Part shown: piece after piece, positions 1 to 11,056 of the stretch
How positions within the stretch are numbered: position 1 is the stretch's first letter
Layout of the letters: each line of letters starts with the position of its first letter
From: Pseudorasbora parva
Lineage: Eukaryota; Chordata; Actinopteri; Cypriniformes; Gobionidae
Length of the DNA: 64,000 nucleotides
NCBI RefSeq assembly: GCF_024679245.1
Contig: NC_090173.1
Coordinates: 51,349,018 to 51,413,017, forward strand
Direction of reading: 5' to 3'
Made by a program: the position numbers and the translations under genes
Notes under the pieces: generated by a model
Databases searched by the model: none
The model's input: the letters and a program-made list of their open reading frames with translations, nothing else
Told to the model about the DNA's origin: nothing

Positions 1-512
1 GGTTAGATGATCTCTATCAAGATGTGTAAGTTAGTATCTCTGACTGTCCCCTCAACACGTGCTGCTGTTTGCTTTTGGATAATCAAGTTTGCGCTTTTGC
101 TTTCTAAATAAAAAGTCGTGGTGTTTTAATAGCTATTTACCGGCGCACATCCTGACGCGTGTGACACGCATGTACAACAGATCGCACGTGTTTAGCGGCA
201 ATAGTAGAGTCTCATGTTTCTCGTGTCCAGTTACATATCTTCCCTTAACATGCAAATAAATAACTACTATAAATCTAACTGTTAGGACGCCTGCGGGCAC
301 ATGTTTTAACCATGTTGTGTTCAGGGCACTTTGAGCTGGAGAGGATTTTCTTCATGATTTTGCTCACACCGGGTGTATAACTATGTCCTAATTTGTTTCC
401 CCCACCTTGTTACACTTGTGGTGTTCCCGTGGGGAAAATAAATTACCAGTCTACGAAAAACCTTGCAAATCTCTCATTATGCTATATCATCACCAAATAT
501 TGAAAGTGAAAC

Positions 513-586
513 GTGCATCCATGAGCCTAGGCCACCCATTAGCTTGACTTATCAAGCTAATGGGTGGCCTAGGCTCATGGATGCAC
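513..586. repeat. Perfect 35-bp inverted repeat with 4-base loop
   Basis: Bases 513-547 are the exact reverse complement of 552-586, separated by four bases. Both arms carry the GRPRLID-encoding part of a Tc1-like transposase, so this is an inverted micro-duplication inside the dead transposon. Confidence 0.9.
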
Positions 587-589
587 CAA

Positions 590-969
590 GATTTGCAAGG
601 TGGTCTATCAGAACCACCATTACCTATGCAGCCCCATACACAATAAATGGAGATGCTCTGTGTATTCTGACACCTTTCTATCAGAACCGCCATTAACTTC
701 TTGAGCAATTTGAGCTCCAGTATCTCGTCTGTTTGATCGGACCACACGGGCCAGCCTTCGCTCCCACATGCATCAATGAGCCTTAGCCGCCCATGACCCT
801 GTAGCCGGTTCTCCACTGTTCCTTCCTTGGAGCACTTTTAATAGACACTGACCACTGCAGACCGGGAACACCCCACAAGAGCTGCAGTTTTGGAGATGCT
901 CTGACCCAGTCGTCTAGACATCACAAATTGACCCTTGTCAAACTCCCTCAAATTCTTATGCTTGCCCAT
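590..969 (-). pseudogene. Tc1-like transposase, N-terminal remnant
   Basis: Minus-strand translation from the ATG at 969 begins [15 protein letters not shown] and contains [17 protein letters not shown], the paired helix-turn-helix region of Tc1-like transposases, then a GHGR.RLIDA stretch. A TAA stop at 838-840 interrupts it about 43 codons in, and the frame degrades before 600. None of the catalytic DDE domain is present. It is a dead DNA-binding-domain remnant. Confidence 0.75.
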
Positions 970-1318
970 TGTTCCTGCTTCTAACACATTAAACTTTAGA
1001 ACAAAATGTTCACTTGCTGCCTAATATATCCCACCCACTAACAGGTGCCGTGATGATGAGATAATCAGCGTTATTCACTTCACCTGTCAATGGTCATAAT
1101 GTTATGCCTAATAAGTGTATATGTATTTTACAGGCTTTCTTTTTTCAGAATTCAGAAATATATACGAAGCCTGTCCTGATTGAAAGATAACACATTTGAA
1201 TTCAATATTTGGTTGATAATACAGCTTGATGAGAGAAAAACAAGCTATTTTTAAAAGGTTGCAAAAGGTGTCGTGGGGTTTTCAACTGCGCACAAGGGTT
1301 AATGCTGTTCTCCTCCAG

Positions 1319-1843
1319 GCCGAGTCCGACGTCAATCCTAAAGCTTATCCTCTGGCCGATGCCACTCTCACCAAAACCATCCTGGATCTGGTGCAACAGG
1401 CGGCCAATTACAAACAACTGAGGAAAGGAGCCAATGAAGGTACAGTAGTTACCCAGTAAGGGCTCCAGCAAATGGTTGCATTTTGCAACTCATCCAGTTG
1501 CACATGTCCTAGAAATGACCAATGCTGCACGGGACATGCCTAATTTGTATTTTTCCCTTGTCCGTTTGGATCAATTTCAGCCACCAAGACTCTGAACCGT
1601 GGGATTTCGGAGTTCATCGTGATGGCTGCCGACGCTGAGCCGCTGGAGATCATCCTTCACCTGCCTCTGCTGTGCGAGGACAAGAACGTCCCGTACGTGT
1701 TTGTGCGCTCCAAGCAGGCCTTGGGCCGCGCGTGCGGCGTGTCCCGCCCCGTCATCGCCACCTCCGTCACCATTAAAGAAGGCTCTCAGCTGCGGCCTCA
1801 GATCCAGTCGGTGCAGACGGCCATCGAGAGACTGCTGGTCTGA
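1319..1843 (+). CDS. snu13: SNU13/NHP2L1 (15.5K RNA-binding protein), last two coding exons
   Basis: Two coding exons are seen, 1319-1439 and 1581-1843, joined by a GT-AG intron; the split codon (G|CC, Ala) keeps the frame. They encode 127 residues, so with one upstream Met the protein would be 128 aa, the usual SNU13 length. Recognisable stretches are [11 protein letters not shown], the [19 protein letters not shown] segment with the kink-turn-contact residues, and the C-terminal IERLLV. The family (L7Ae/L30e/S12e/Gadd45 fold) binds the kink-turn of U4 snRNA and of box C/D snoRNAs in the nucleus and nucleolus and nucleates U4 snRNP and snoRNP assembly. Exon 1319 starts exactly at codon 2 (Ala), so the ATG must lie in a separate upstream exon, which I could not find in 1-1318. 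Intron 1440-1580 holds a transposon end. Identity is very strong; whether this is the a or b fish paralogue cannot be told. Confidence 0.95.
1459..1530 (-). repeat. Transposon end in snu13 intron 2 (same family as 23402-24125)
   Basis: Starting GGGCTCCAGCAAATGG, this stretch matches, with small deletions, the reverse complement of the right end of the element at 23402-24125 (terminal GGCTCCAG, then TGGTTGCATTTTGC and CCAGTTGCACATGT). It is a solo terminal fragment that almost fills the 141-base intron. Confidence 0.7.
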
Positions 1844-2048
1844 GACTCGTAGCTCCGGTTGTTTTGTCTGCTAAGTTTAAAGCGTTTCTTTTCTTTTAAT
1901 TCTTCTCATTTTGCCATCGGTCAGCACAAGTACATGTGTATTTTATTACTGAAAGAATACATTTGCTATTTTTGTAATTTTTTTTCTGTGATCAGTTTGA
2001 CAATATGAAACATTGAAAATAAGCTATAAATCATTTGACAGACTTAGT

Positions 2049-2054
2049 AATAAA
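2049..2054 (+). promoter_or_regulatory. Likely polyadenylation signal of snu13
   Basis: An AATAAA hexamer lies about 206 bases after the snu13 stop codon, the first canonical hexamer downstream on that strand. Assignment is inferred from position only. Confidence 0.5.
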
Positions 2055-2089
2055 AGAGAGACTCCATGCTCATTGATGGGACAGTACAT

Positions 2090-2420
2090 TGAACACACAG
2101 TGGTTTAAAGATTGGGGTCAGTAAGGTTTCCTCAACACTGCTGCATTTACGTGATCAAAAATACAGCAATATTGTGAAATATTACAATTTAAAATAACTC
2201 CTTATTCCTGTGAACAGCATCATTACTGTCACATGATCCTTCAGAAATCATTCTGATATGATGGTCTGATTATCAAGAAACATTATGATTATTATCAGTG
2301 TTGAGAACAGCTGTGCTGCTTCATTTGTTTGTGCAATCCTTTGATGAATAAAACGTTAAAAAGAACAATTTATTTGCAATAAAAATATTTTACATTATAA
2401 ATGCCTTTACTGTCTCCTTT
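2090..2420 (+). repeat. Interspersed repeat, downstream of snu13
   Basis: AT-rich sequence including GTCACATGATCCTTCAGAAA and surrounding blocks recurs in inverted orientation at 17130-17420. It is non-coding. I recognise the type as common in fish genomes but cannot name the family. Confidence 0.6.
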
Positions 2421-2537
2421 TAATTAGCGTATCTTTGATATATTTATTTTTGCATTTTAGAGTATGCAGTCTAAAAATCCAATCGGATTTCAGATTGTGC
2501 TAATATTCAAATTTCCTATTCCGATAACACTTTACAA

Positions 2538-2707
2538 CAGGGGTCTCCAAACTCAGTCCTGGAGGGCCGCTGTCCTGCGGAGTTTAGCTCCAACCCCAAA
2601 TCCTATAACTAGCTAATCGGTGTCTTACTAGGCCTAGGTGTGTTTAATTGGGGTTGGAGGTAATCTCTGCAGGACAGTGGCCCTCCAGGACCGAATTTGG
2701 AAACCTG
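2538..2707. mobile_element. hAT-type palindromic MITE (CAGGGGTCTCCAAACTC ends)
   Basis: About 170 bp with long imperfect terminal inverted repeats: the start CAGGGGTCTCCAAACTC pairs with the end GAATTTGGAAACCTG, and TCCTGGAGGGCC pairs with GGCCCTCCAGGA. It is flanked by the 8-bp near-duplication CTTTACAA / CTTTACCA, as expected for a hAT element. It has no coding capacity. A relative lies at 20812-21004. Confidence 0.85.
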
Positions 2708-3400
2708 CTTTACCATTAAGGTAGCATTAGTTAATTTTAGGTAATGCATTAACTGAATAAACTGAGCTATTCATTCATTACAGTATTTATCTGTTAACAT
2801 GAATTAATAATTATAAACTTCATTGTTTAGGTTTATGAACTCATTTTAACACATTTGATTTTAATCAGATACTTGTAGGCCAATTTTAGGAGGGCTTTAG
2901 CCCTTAAAACTCATATGAAACTAGCAGCAGACTTCAGCCCGTGCCCGTGCTTTATTCTGATTCTATGTCTTAAATCACCTACTTATACTATGACCTGAAA
3001 GTATGTACTCTCTGCCTGTGTCCGAAATTGCCCCCTATACCCTTTAATAGGGCACTGTTTGAGGGTATTTTCAGTGGTGGTTAAAACCATAGTGGATATT
3101 TTTGAGTGCACTCATTCAATCCCACAATGCACCGCAATAACGAGTTTACAACTGATATTTGCTTGACCATAGATATGCATAATAAATGTATTATGTATTT
3201 CAATGCGCTCGATGGATAGAGTGCCTTAATGTGTATTCACAGAGCTGATTATGGGAGGCATATAACAGTAAGATATATGTGATGTCACGTCACTAAAGTA
3301 ATACAGTAACTTTTGTAAAGCAGTCAACACATTAGCCTTTAATTTAAGTAAATTTCATACAATAGTTTAAATGGAAACAATACTTTGACACAAGAACAGT
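2708..3400. other. Intergenic region between convergent snu13 and the THAP gene
   Basis: No gene is seen. The first 120 bases are an AT-rich TTAGTTAATG-type repeat resembling 25230-25475. The rest is unremarkable AT-rich DNA. Confidence 0.5.
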
Positions 3401-3406
3401 TTTATT
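3401..3406 (-). promoter_or_regulatory. Possible polyadenylation signal of the THAP gene
   Basis: TTTATT on the + strand is AATAAA on the gene's strand, about 217 bases past the stop. Assigned by position only. Confidence 0.4.
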
Positions 3407-3622
3407 ACAAATCAATAAAATAGAAATAAGTACAAACTTGTCCTCAATTCACAGAAATAGCAGATTGGTCTGACTTTATCAATGTCTTTGACATCAGGCG
3501 CTACAGGCACTTAGTGTACAGGAGTGTGTGAGCTGGGTCTGTGTGGGCAGGAAGTTTAGGGATATGATCCCGTCCTGTGCTGTCCTGCGGATTCTCCAAG
3601 AGTCTCCAGATGCTGGAGGCAC

Positions 3623-6600
3623 TTATGTAGGATCCAGATCTCTTCTGACTCGACTGAACCGCGAGACGTGCCTTGTGTCGGCTTCCTCCATGGAGAGTCT
3701 GTCATACTGGGCCGATTCAGAGACCTTGATTCTGTGGATCTCCTCCATGTAGGGAAGAGGGTCTGGGATTACCTTCTCAAACAGGAATGTCATCAGATTG
3801 AGGACATAGCCTGGACAAATAGAATTGCACAATAGATATGATGCATGTTATGTATTGTTTTTGAATTTGTTGTTACTTTATTGTGAACATCAACACATTT
3901 TTTAACGTACAATATGTTGCCTGTGACTTTAACGGCCTCACTGAGTATCTTCTCTTTTTGGCTTTGGGAAACAGAAGCCCGCACATTGGCTTTCCAGTCG
4001 ATGTTTTAGCCGGAGGACGATTGGAGTTCTCGTTGAAATGCAAACCTGCCAAATAAAGTCTGAAATACAAACAACAGAACATCAACAAAAGGTATTACAG
4101 GCATCTTCATAGAGGATATAATCTTTATATCATTTCAAACACACCTGCACAACTTTCCGAGGTAAGGATAAAGCACTTTTTTTGGTGCGAAGCGTAAAGT
4201 GACGCTGTGGAAAGATTTCAAAGATGAAGTCTGGAAGTGAGGGCTGAGTTTCTCGATATCTTTCATCATTCTCTCGTTTGTAAGAATCTTTTCAACGGCA
4301 TAAAGTGCTTTGCTTCCTGTAACCAAATAACAAAATATTACAATTGTGTAGAAAAGTTCATTTTTCTGTCGATTTAGAAATGTTAGGCAATGTATTTGGT
4401 AAATATTACAGAAATAAACATAATGTGGACACCTGGCTGGAACCATTTCCTGCGATCAGTCGACTGCCGGATGTCATGCTCACACTGGGGGTAAGATGGG
4501 TCGTCATGTACGTGAATGTCTTGAATATGGTTTATCAGGGACTTCCATTTTGCCGCTCGCTCCTCATGTGTGTGTGAAGTTGCTGCGGTCCAGAACACGT
4601 GATTTTTTATGCTCTGCTGCCACTTCTTCACTACTTCACAGTCCTTATCTTTGCTGATTTTTTCCAACTTTTTAGACAAGCCTGAATAAAATAACATGTA
4701 CGTGATGGGTGGAAATGATCGGATCATTCAACATCAGGGAATTATGAGTAAAATGTAGAAATCAAGGGGAGACGGTACCTTTCTCCAGATGCCAGATGTC
4801 GTAGAACTGGGTTATGTTCAGATCCCTCAAAAATGTTTGGATCTGTGGATGGCGATCTGTAACAACACATTCAAGCTTCACACCGTGTGCCTCCAGATGC
4901 TCAAGACTTCTTTTTAGTCCCTCCTTTTCCATGCGAGAACTTCCTGCTACCTCATTGCTCTAGTTTAGGAAATACGCAAAAACATTTTTAAAACATAACA
5001 TACATACATACAAGCACTGAATGTTATTATAGTGTTATTATAGTTATAATGTTAATATTAGTGCAGTTGAGTTTTGTTTGACTGATGTACTGGTTCTCAC
5101 CTGCACGAGCTGTATGTCCAGTATGAGGTTACTCTCAAGGTCCATTAAGGTATAAGTACCGTACTTTACTGAGTGGCCTGAAAGATATTCGTATGCGTGA
5201 TCACATATACATATGGTTATAATAAATTATATTATTTTAATAAGTATAGTCCTACACAAGCACATATAACTGTAATGAATCTACACAGCTGACCCAGTTC
5301 TTCTTTACCTGTTGAGTCCACTCTCACTCCTCCTCCTGCGATCACTTTGTCCCCGTGGCTCAGCTGCCGAAAGACTTCTTCTTGTTCTTTCTTCCACGTG
5401 TAGATTATTGCAGGCTCCAGATACAAGCTGGCATGCTTTCGGAAAGTGCTGTGTGTAATCATCTTCACATGCATTGTGTTGAATACCTAAAAGCCAAATA
5501 CAAAACAATTGTTGTAATGAGTCCTTTAATTATATTGTATAATTTCAGAATTTCCTTTCAAAACACCTTTTGTAATTTGAAGAAGGATGCCCCAGTGAAG
5601 TAAACGGCAGCAGATAACTGGAGGTCGCCCAGAGGTGTGCTGCCAACAACAGGCTGGCTCTGCCATTTTCTAAAGTAGTGGCAATGTGGACACAATTGAT
5701 CAACCGCAACTAAAGTCCCTTTTCTCCGAGCCCGGACATCACAGCGTCTCGTGCAAATGGGGCAGGTCTCAAAAAGCTGCAGGAGGCACTTTTCAAATAC
5801 AATGTATTTGGCATCCTTTTCTATCGACCTACATCTTCAAATGAAAGAGAAAAAAAAAACAATTACTAATTACAGCCACCAAGTTCTCAAGTGCAAGTTC
5901 TCCCACTTAGATGAGAGAGGCCTGTAATTTTAATCATATGTACACTTCAACTATTAGAGACAGAATGAGAAAACAAAATCCAGAAAATCACATTATCTGA
6001 TTTTTAAAGAATTTATTTAAAAATTATGGTGGAAAATAAGTATTTGGTCACCTATAAAAAAGCAAGATTTCTGGCTCTCACAGACCTGTAACTTCTTCTT
6101 TAAGAGGCTCCTCTGTCCTCCACTCGTTACCTGTATTAATGACAGTATAAAAGACACCTGTCCACAACCTCAAACAGTCAGACTCCAAACTCTGTCAAAG
6201 GACACCAGAAACAAAATTGTAGACCTGCACCAGGCTGGGAAGACTGAAAGATGGTGTTTGGGGGGTAAAATGTGTGTTATTTTGGCAAGGTTGCTTGCTA
6301 AAATTCGCACTCATGGGTCTATATATCACATAATAGTCGCTTCAACCTGTGGACATAGAAAACAACCTGCGGAAAAAACACGGACTTGGCAACACAATGC
6401 AGTTCAACTCTGTTGACATTTGACAATGCATTACTATGTGTCGCTTCGTTGCTCTGATTGGTTGTAGGTCTATCCAATTGATGTCTTTCCTGGTTGGGTT
6501 AAAACACGCCCCATAATCACATCCCAATGGAGCAGTTAAAGACTCATATTCTGACTAGAATTGAGTATGACCACGTCAGGCTAACATACAAGATCACGGA

Positions 6601-8007
6601 TAATCTCCCTTGATCTGGGGCTCCACGCCAAGATATCACCCTGTGGGGTCAAAATGATCACAAGAATGGTGAGCAAAAATTTGAAATGAGAGAATGTCAT
6701 ATGGGCAGATGAAACTAAAATATAACTTTTTGGTAAAAACTCAACTTGTCGTGTTTGGAGCAGAAAGAATGCTGAGTTGTACCATACCAACTGTGAAGCA
6801 TGGGGTAGGAAACATCATGCTTTGGGGCTGTTTTTCTGCAAAGGGACCAGGTCGACTGATCCGTGTAAAGGAAAGAATGAATGGGGCCATGTATCGTGAG
6901 ATTTTAAGTAAAAACCTCCTTCCATCAGCAAGGGCCTTAAAGATGAAATGTGGCTGGGTCTTTCAGCATGACAATCATCCCAAACATACCGCCTGGGCAA
7001 CGAAGGAGTGGCTTTGTTAGAAGCATTTCCTGGAGTGGCCTAGCCAGTCTCCAGATGTCAACCCCATAGAAAATCTTTGGAGGCCCAGCTAAAGCCCCAA
7101 AACATCACTGCTCTAGAGGAGATCTGCATGGAGGAATGGGCCAAACTACCAGCAAAAGTGTGTAAAAACCTTGTGACGACTTAGAGAAATAGTTTGACCT
7201 CTTTCATTGCCAACAAAGGGTATATAACAAAGTACTGAGATTTGTTATAGACAAAATACTTATTTTCCACCATAAATAGCAAATAAATTCTTTAAAAATC
7301 AGACAATGAGATTTTCTGGATTTTATTTTCTCATTCTGTCTCTCATAGTTGATGTGTACCTATGATGAAAATTACAGGCCTCTCTCATCTTTTTAAGTGG
7401 GCGAACTTGCACAATTAGTGGCTGACTAAATACTTTTTTGCCCACTGTATGTCTTAAACAGGCTATAATTAGAATAAAGAAGGTGAAGTTCACTCACGGA
7501 CATTGAGATGACTCTGTGACAGACTCAGCTGGCTCATATGTCGTGTTCTGACTATCAAAGGCCTCAGAGGAAACACTTTCCTCCCCCTCCAGTTCTAGAC
7601 TAAAATCCTGTAAGGATGTGAAAGTGTCCCCTGATGTAGTGGTTGAAACACCTTCACTTTTACATGACAACGGTGTCTGTGTTCCTAGAAAAAAAAAGAC
7701 CAGGATTTTCTTTTCTTTTTTTAAATTAAAATACATATGCTATATACTAAAAACATTAACTTCAAGACTTAAAAACTTAAAACAAGCCTATATGTGAAAT
7801 TTAAATATAAAAAAATACAAACAATCAACCAGTAACACACACAGGAATTACAATGTATGTACATTGTCACACTTTACATTACATTGAATGGCCACAACCA
7901 AAAATAAAGAATTTTTTGTCCAAATACAAACCTTCATAGGTGAATTTGTGCTAAAAAGTTGACAAGAGATGCTACTACACTCACATGAGTAATAAGTGTA
8001 CACAAAA

Positions 8008-8076
<69 letters not shown>

Positions 8077-8552
8077 AACACCTTTGCTCCTGAATTTTGG
8101 TCCCAGGGTCTTGATCGCCAGCTGTGTGCCCTGTGATGTTAAACGCTGTGTGTCTGTTTGACAAGCCACATGCTTCACAGTTGTACCTTTCTGTGAATGT
8201 TAGACATACATGATACACATAATCAACAAATGATCTTTAACAATGCAATACTATCGCATATACTCACATAAGTGTGTTGCACCATTCCTGTCGGATTCAA
8301 TATAGAAGGCACAGCATTGTGTTTTAATCTCAATCTGTCTGCAAATCCAGTCTCAACCTGTGTTTTGTTAACAAATGATTCCGCTGTGAAATGAAGCGAA
8401 CACACGTGCAATGTCTTCCCCACGTGAGCTGGATCTTCATTAAAAATAAAGTTCATCCACTCATTCCTAATATTAGGATCCGAAGGAAGCTTATGCAGCG
8501 ACTGTGTTCTTCCACAACCAGGCACAGCGCAATATCTTGCTATCTTCGGCAT
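3623..8552 (-). CDS. THAP zinc-finger protein with Kolobok-like transposase domain, 11 exons, intact
   Basis: Exons in transcript order: 8552-8268, 8190-8082, 7684-7498, 5834-5567, 5486-5309, 5177-5101, 4959-4779, 4681-4433, 4316-4145, 4059-3911, 3810-3623. All ten introns are GT-AG and every junction keeps the frame (2043 nt, about 680 aa, no internal stop). Residues 1-95 form a THAP domain: C8, C13, C51, H54, W32 and an AVPSI box. The second part has a CPxC-type cysteine cluster (exon 4) and a domain with VDSTGH (Asp about 340), [20 protein letters not shown] (Asp about 403) and DIWHLEKG, which I recognise from Kolobok-type transposase-like proteins widespread in fish. THAP domains bind DNA, so nuclear DNA binding is likely; transposase activity is unproven and I could not place a third acidic residue. 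The start at 8552 was chosen over 8573 because THAP domains sit at the extreme N-terminus. It may be a domesticated gene or a member of a multicopy family. Confidence 0.85.
6250..6590 (+). repeat. Unrelated repeat replacing the Tc1 centre
   Basis: The sequence departs from the Tc1 family after AGGCTGGGAAGACTGAA and resumes at the GATAATCTCCCT segment. The inserted part contains CGTTGCTCTGATTGGTTGTAG, shared with the 38637-39145 / 45210-45726 family, and a block around GACTAGAATTGAGTATGA that recurs inverted at 27255-27300. Confidence 0.6.
6694..7190 (+). pseudogene. Tc1-like transposase, catalytic-domain remnant
   Basis: Translation shows [33 protein letters not shown] and [11 protein letters not shown] (the second catalytic Asp region), then a stop where an Arg codon is expected (GCTTTGTTAG at 7012-7020). 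The later [12 protein letters not shown] region survives out of frame. The first catalytic segment is damaged. It is dead. Confidence 0.8.
8011..8072. repeat. (CA)n microsatellite beside a splice donor
   Basis: About 31 uninterrupted CA units. On the gene strand this is (TG)n starting 7 bases after the donor GT of THAP-gene intron 2 (8081-8080). Confidence 0.95.
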
Positions 8553-8699
8553 GTTTATTGCTCGGTAGCGCAATACGTTTAGCCCAACAAGTCAGTGGGC
8601 TGGGCCACAGAATCAGGCGTGTTTCTTCTAGCTTTTCTTTGACCAACAAGGATGTTTTGTATTTTGAACTTTTATATATCAAACCCCTTTAAACTTGCC

Positions 8700-10386
8700 C
8701 TGTCAGTCGTCACAGTTAAAATCCTCCACATTCAGTTTAATTTCCTACCGTATTGGAGAGAAATGTAGCACCACGTTGATCTGAGGTTTTCAATGCAGAC
8801 TCTCATGTGTTTACAGTTTTAATATAATGAAGCATTTAAAAGTTAATGGCCAAACGTATCATTAGAAATGTTCTCAGTACTGCTGCAGGTGAAATATAAT
8901 ATGGATATAACATTGAATAAATATATTTTAGTCAGGTTAAATAGATAATTGACTCAAACCCCTTTATCTAAACCTCTCATTTAAACGTCAGACTCGCACA
9001 TCCGTCATGTTTGTAGTTTTTTATGGCTTTTTATCTGCGTTTGTAGTTCTAATCACATCCTCGCTGTGGGCAATATCAGAAAGAGCGCGTTGATCTGAAC
9101 TTCGTATTCTGACCGGAAATAATAGACAATCCTGGTATCTTTGGAATACTCATACAACGAGTTGGGACACACTAATTCTATCTTCGAATACAAGTGTCCC
9201 AATCAAACTGAATTCACCCTATTTAGTAAACGAATTAGGACGCAGCGCGCGTTTTTTAGTCCCCGTGAACCGGAAGTTTGAAATGAGTTTTCTTCAGTGC
9301 TGTGACGTATTTCCAAGTGAAACGGAGGGCAGGGTTTTTTTCCCCTCAGCGCTCCTCCTCTCCATCTCAGTCTTACTGGAATATTAGTGTGGCAAAATAA
9401 GGGACAGCCATAATTTAGGCTTCTGCCCTCATGATGATCCAAACATGAGCTTCTATGTTCTGCTGAACACAAAAGTGAATGACAGGATAATGTATTATGT
9501 GTGATTAATAGACCTATAGCCTAGCTAAATGATAAGTTAATAATAACATTAATTAGGCTATAATCTATGAACTAACCTGTCTGTCTAAAAAAAAATGAAT
9601 AATTCTGTCTGCCAAGCTCTGATAATGTGTGGAATATTATGTGCATATATTATCCATTAAAAACAAAAACAAAAGGCCTGTACCTTTAGAAGCACAGATG
9701 TGTCTTTAAGTCTGAGACACTGAAATGCTTCTCTGCAAAGTGTGCAGTTTGCCTGAGGTTTATCATGAGTTACTGGACAGACACATTGATACCTTTTTTC
9801 TATTCAGCCCTACATCTGGAGATCCTCTTGAGTTCAAACTATATAGGCCATAACAAAATATGGACAATGCGACTTCATTCTCTTCTTCTGAAGAAAAGTG
9901 AAGCTGCCGCAGGTCCGAAATTTGGTGCATCTGGCAGATTTGGGGCAGAGTCTGCGCAGTAATGATTTTGGGACTGGAGTCTGTGCAGTAGAGAGCAGGA
10001 AGTAGAGCCGCAATAACAAAAGCGTGCCCACACTCTGGCAGATGCAGAACAATTCATAATGTTGATGTGAAATAAACAGTTATGGAAATTTTAGAAATTA
10101 AAGCTAAAGCTCCAATCTCCTCTTGAAAAAAATGAAGCTAGTGCCTCAGTGACAACTTCACTCAGAGGAGCCGTCAATCTCCTGTCAATCATGAGGTTTG
10201 TGGCTTTAAATACTCTTGCTAAAACGAGTTAAAATATTCATAATAAATCAAGAGCAAAATGCATGAAAAGAGAACTATAAAGGGGAGTGGAAATGTCAAA
10301 TGAGCTAATGAGTGGACCTCTGCTGCCATCCACTGGTTAAAGTTGACATTTCATGTTGTTTTAATGTTTAAGTGTTTGTTGTTTTC
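8700..10386. other. Upstream flank of the THAP gene; no gene seen
   Basis: No supported coding region, RNA gene or clear transposon end. Its left part probably includes the THAP gene promoter, but no TATA box could be assigned. Short open frames are scattered, with no family resemblance. Confidence 0.5.
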
Positions 10387-10856
10387 CACCAGTGCTGCGT
10401 TCCACTCCACTTTTAGACACACACTTGCGGACTTCCCTTAGCACTTCTCCTCAGGGGAACGCCCGTCGCCATTTTGAAGTGCAGTCCACTTCGTGAAGTG
10501 GACAAGTGAAGTTTATATGGACAGACACTTGCTCCCTTGATTTTGAGTCTACTTCATATGTACATTTCAGGCAACCACCACGAACAACTCTGATATTTTA
10601 ATTATTAAAAAAACAAACATATATTTACATAAAGAATGCTGCATTCAAAAAGGAAGAAAAAAAAAGATAAATCAACTCCATTGTGGATTTTAAGTGATCA
10701 AGGTTTTAGGATGTTCCAGTTCAGTCCACAGCAATGGTTCGGCCAGTAATGGAAACTAATGCAACGTAAGCAATGATGCGCATCTGAGTGAACAAGATGG
10801 AGGGAAGTTAGCGAGTCAAGGGCATAATACAAACCAAGTGGAACGCAGCACAGGTG
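10387..10856. mobile_element. Non-autonomous DNA element with CACC(A/T)GTGCTGCGTTCCAC termini
   Basis: The left end CACCAGTGCTGCGTTCCAC pairs with the right end GTGGAACGCAGCACAGGTG, about 18 of 19 bases. Length is about 470 bp with no coding capacity. An internal CCACTTCGTGAAGTGG palindrome is present. No convincing target duplication is visible. Confidence 0.7.
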
Positions 10857-11056
10857 ACAGAAAATCCTCCACTAAACCATGGCACATTTTCTCGTTATCT
10901 CCATGAATAAAAATGATAAATGTAGATTACAATTAACCTTATTGCAAAGAGTTGCCATTACCATTATTTGTTTATGTGTGCATTACCCAATCGAAAAGTC
11001 TTAAATCACTTTTTTATTGCCTGTATGTGAAAATTCAACAAGTTGCTGCTGCAGTT

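Larger units (their letters stand above)
495..1118 (-). mobile_element. Tc1/mariner-like element, truncated and rearranged
   Basis: The right end (about 1090-1118), read on the minus strand, starts with a CACTTATTAGGCATAAC-type terminus that I recognise from a common fish Tc1-like family, followed by a leader and transposase start at 969. The left part is disordered: a 35-bp inverted duplication of transposase sequence (513-586) replaces the normal course, and no matching left terminal repeat is visible. It lies upstream of the visible snu13 exons, so probably in snu13 intron 1 or the 5' flank. Confidence 0.7.
5872..7449 (+). mobile_element. Tc1-like transposon, degenerate, in intron 3 of the THAP gene
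   Basis: Long terminal inverted repeats of about 200 bp are visible: 5872-6095 pairs with 7230-7449 (for example GGTGGAAAATAAGTATTTGG with ACTTATTTTCCACC, and GAGAGAGGCCTGTAATTTT with AAAATTACAGGCCTCTCTC). The left tip is truncated, whereas the right end reaches the family's CACTGTA terminus. The centre carries a broken transposase and an unrelated insert or replacement at 6250-6590. It lies wholly within an intron and does not disturb the THAP exons. Confidence 0.88.

Noticed and set aside
8011..8072. Repeat array considered as CRISPR-like
   Set aside because: Pure dinucleotide repeats without spacers, in a vertebrate genome.
9203..9472. 89-codon minus-strand open frame upstream of the THAP gene
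   Set aside because: No recognisable motif, no supporting splice or promoter context; treated as chance.
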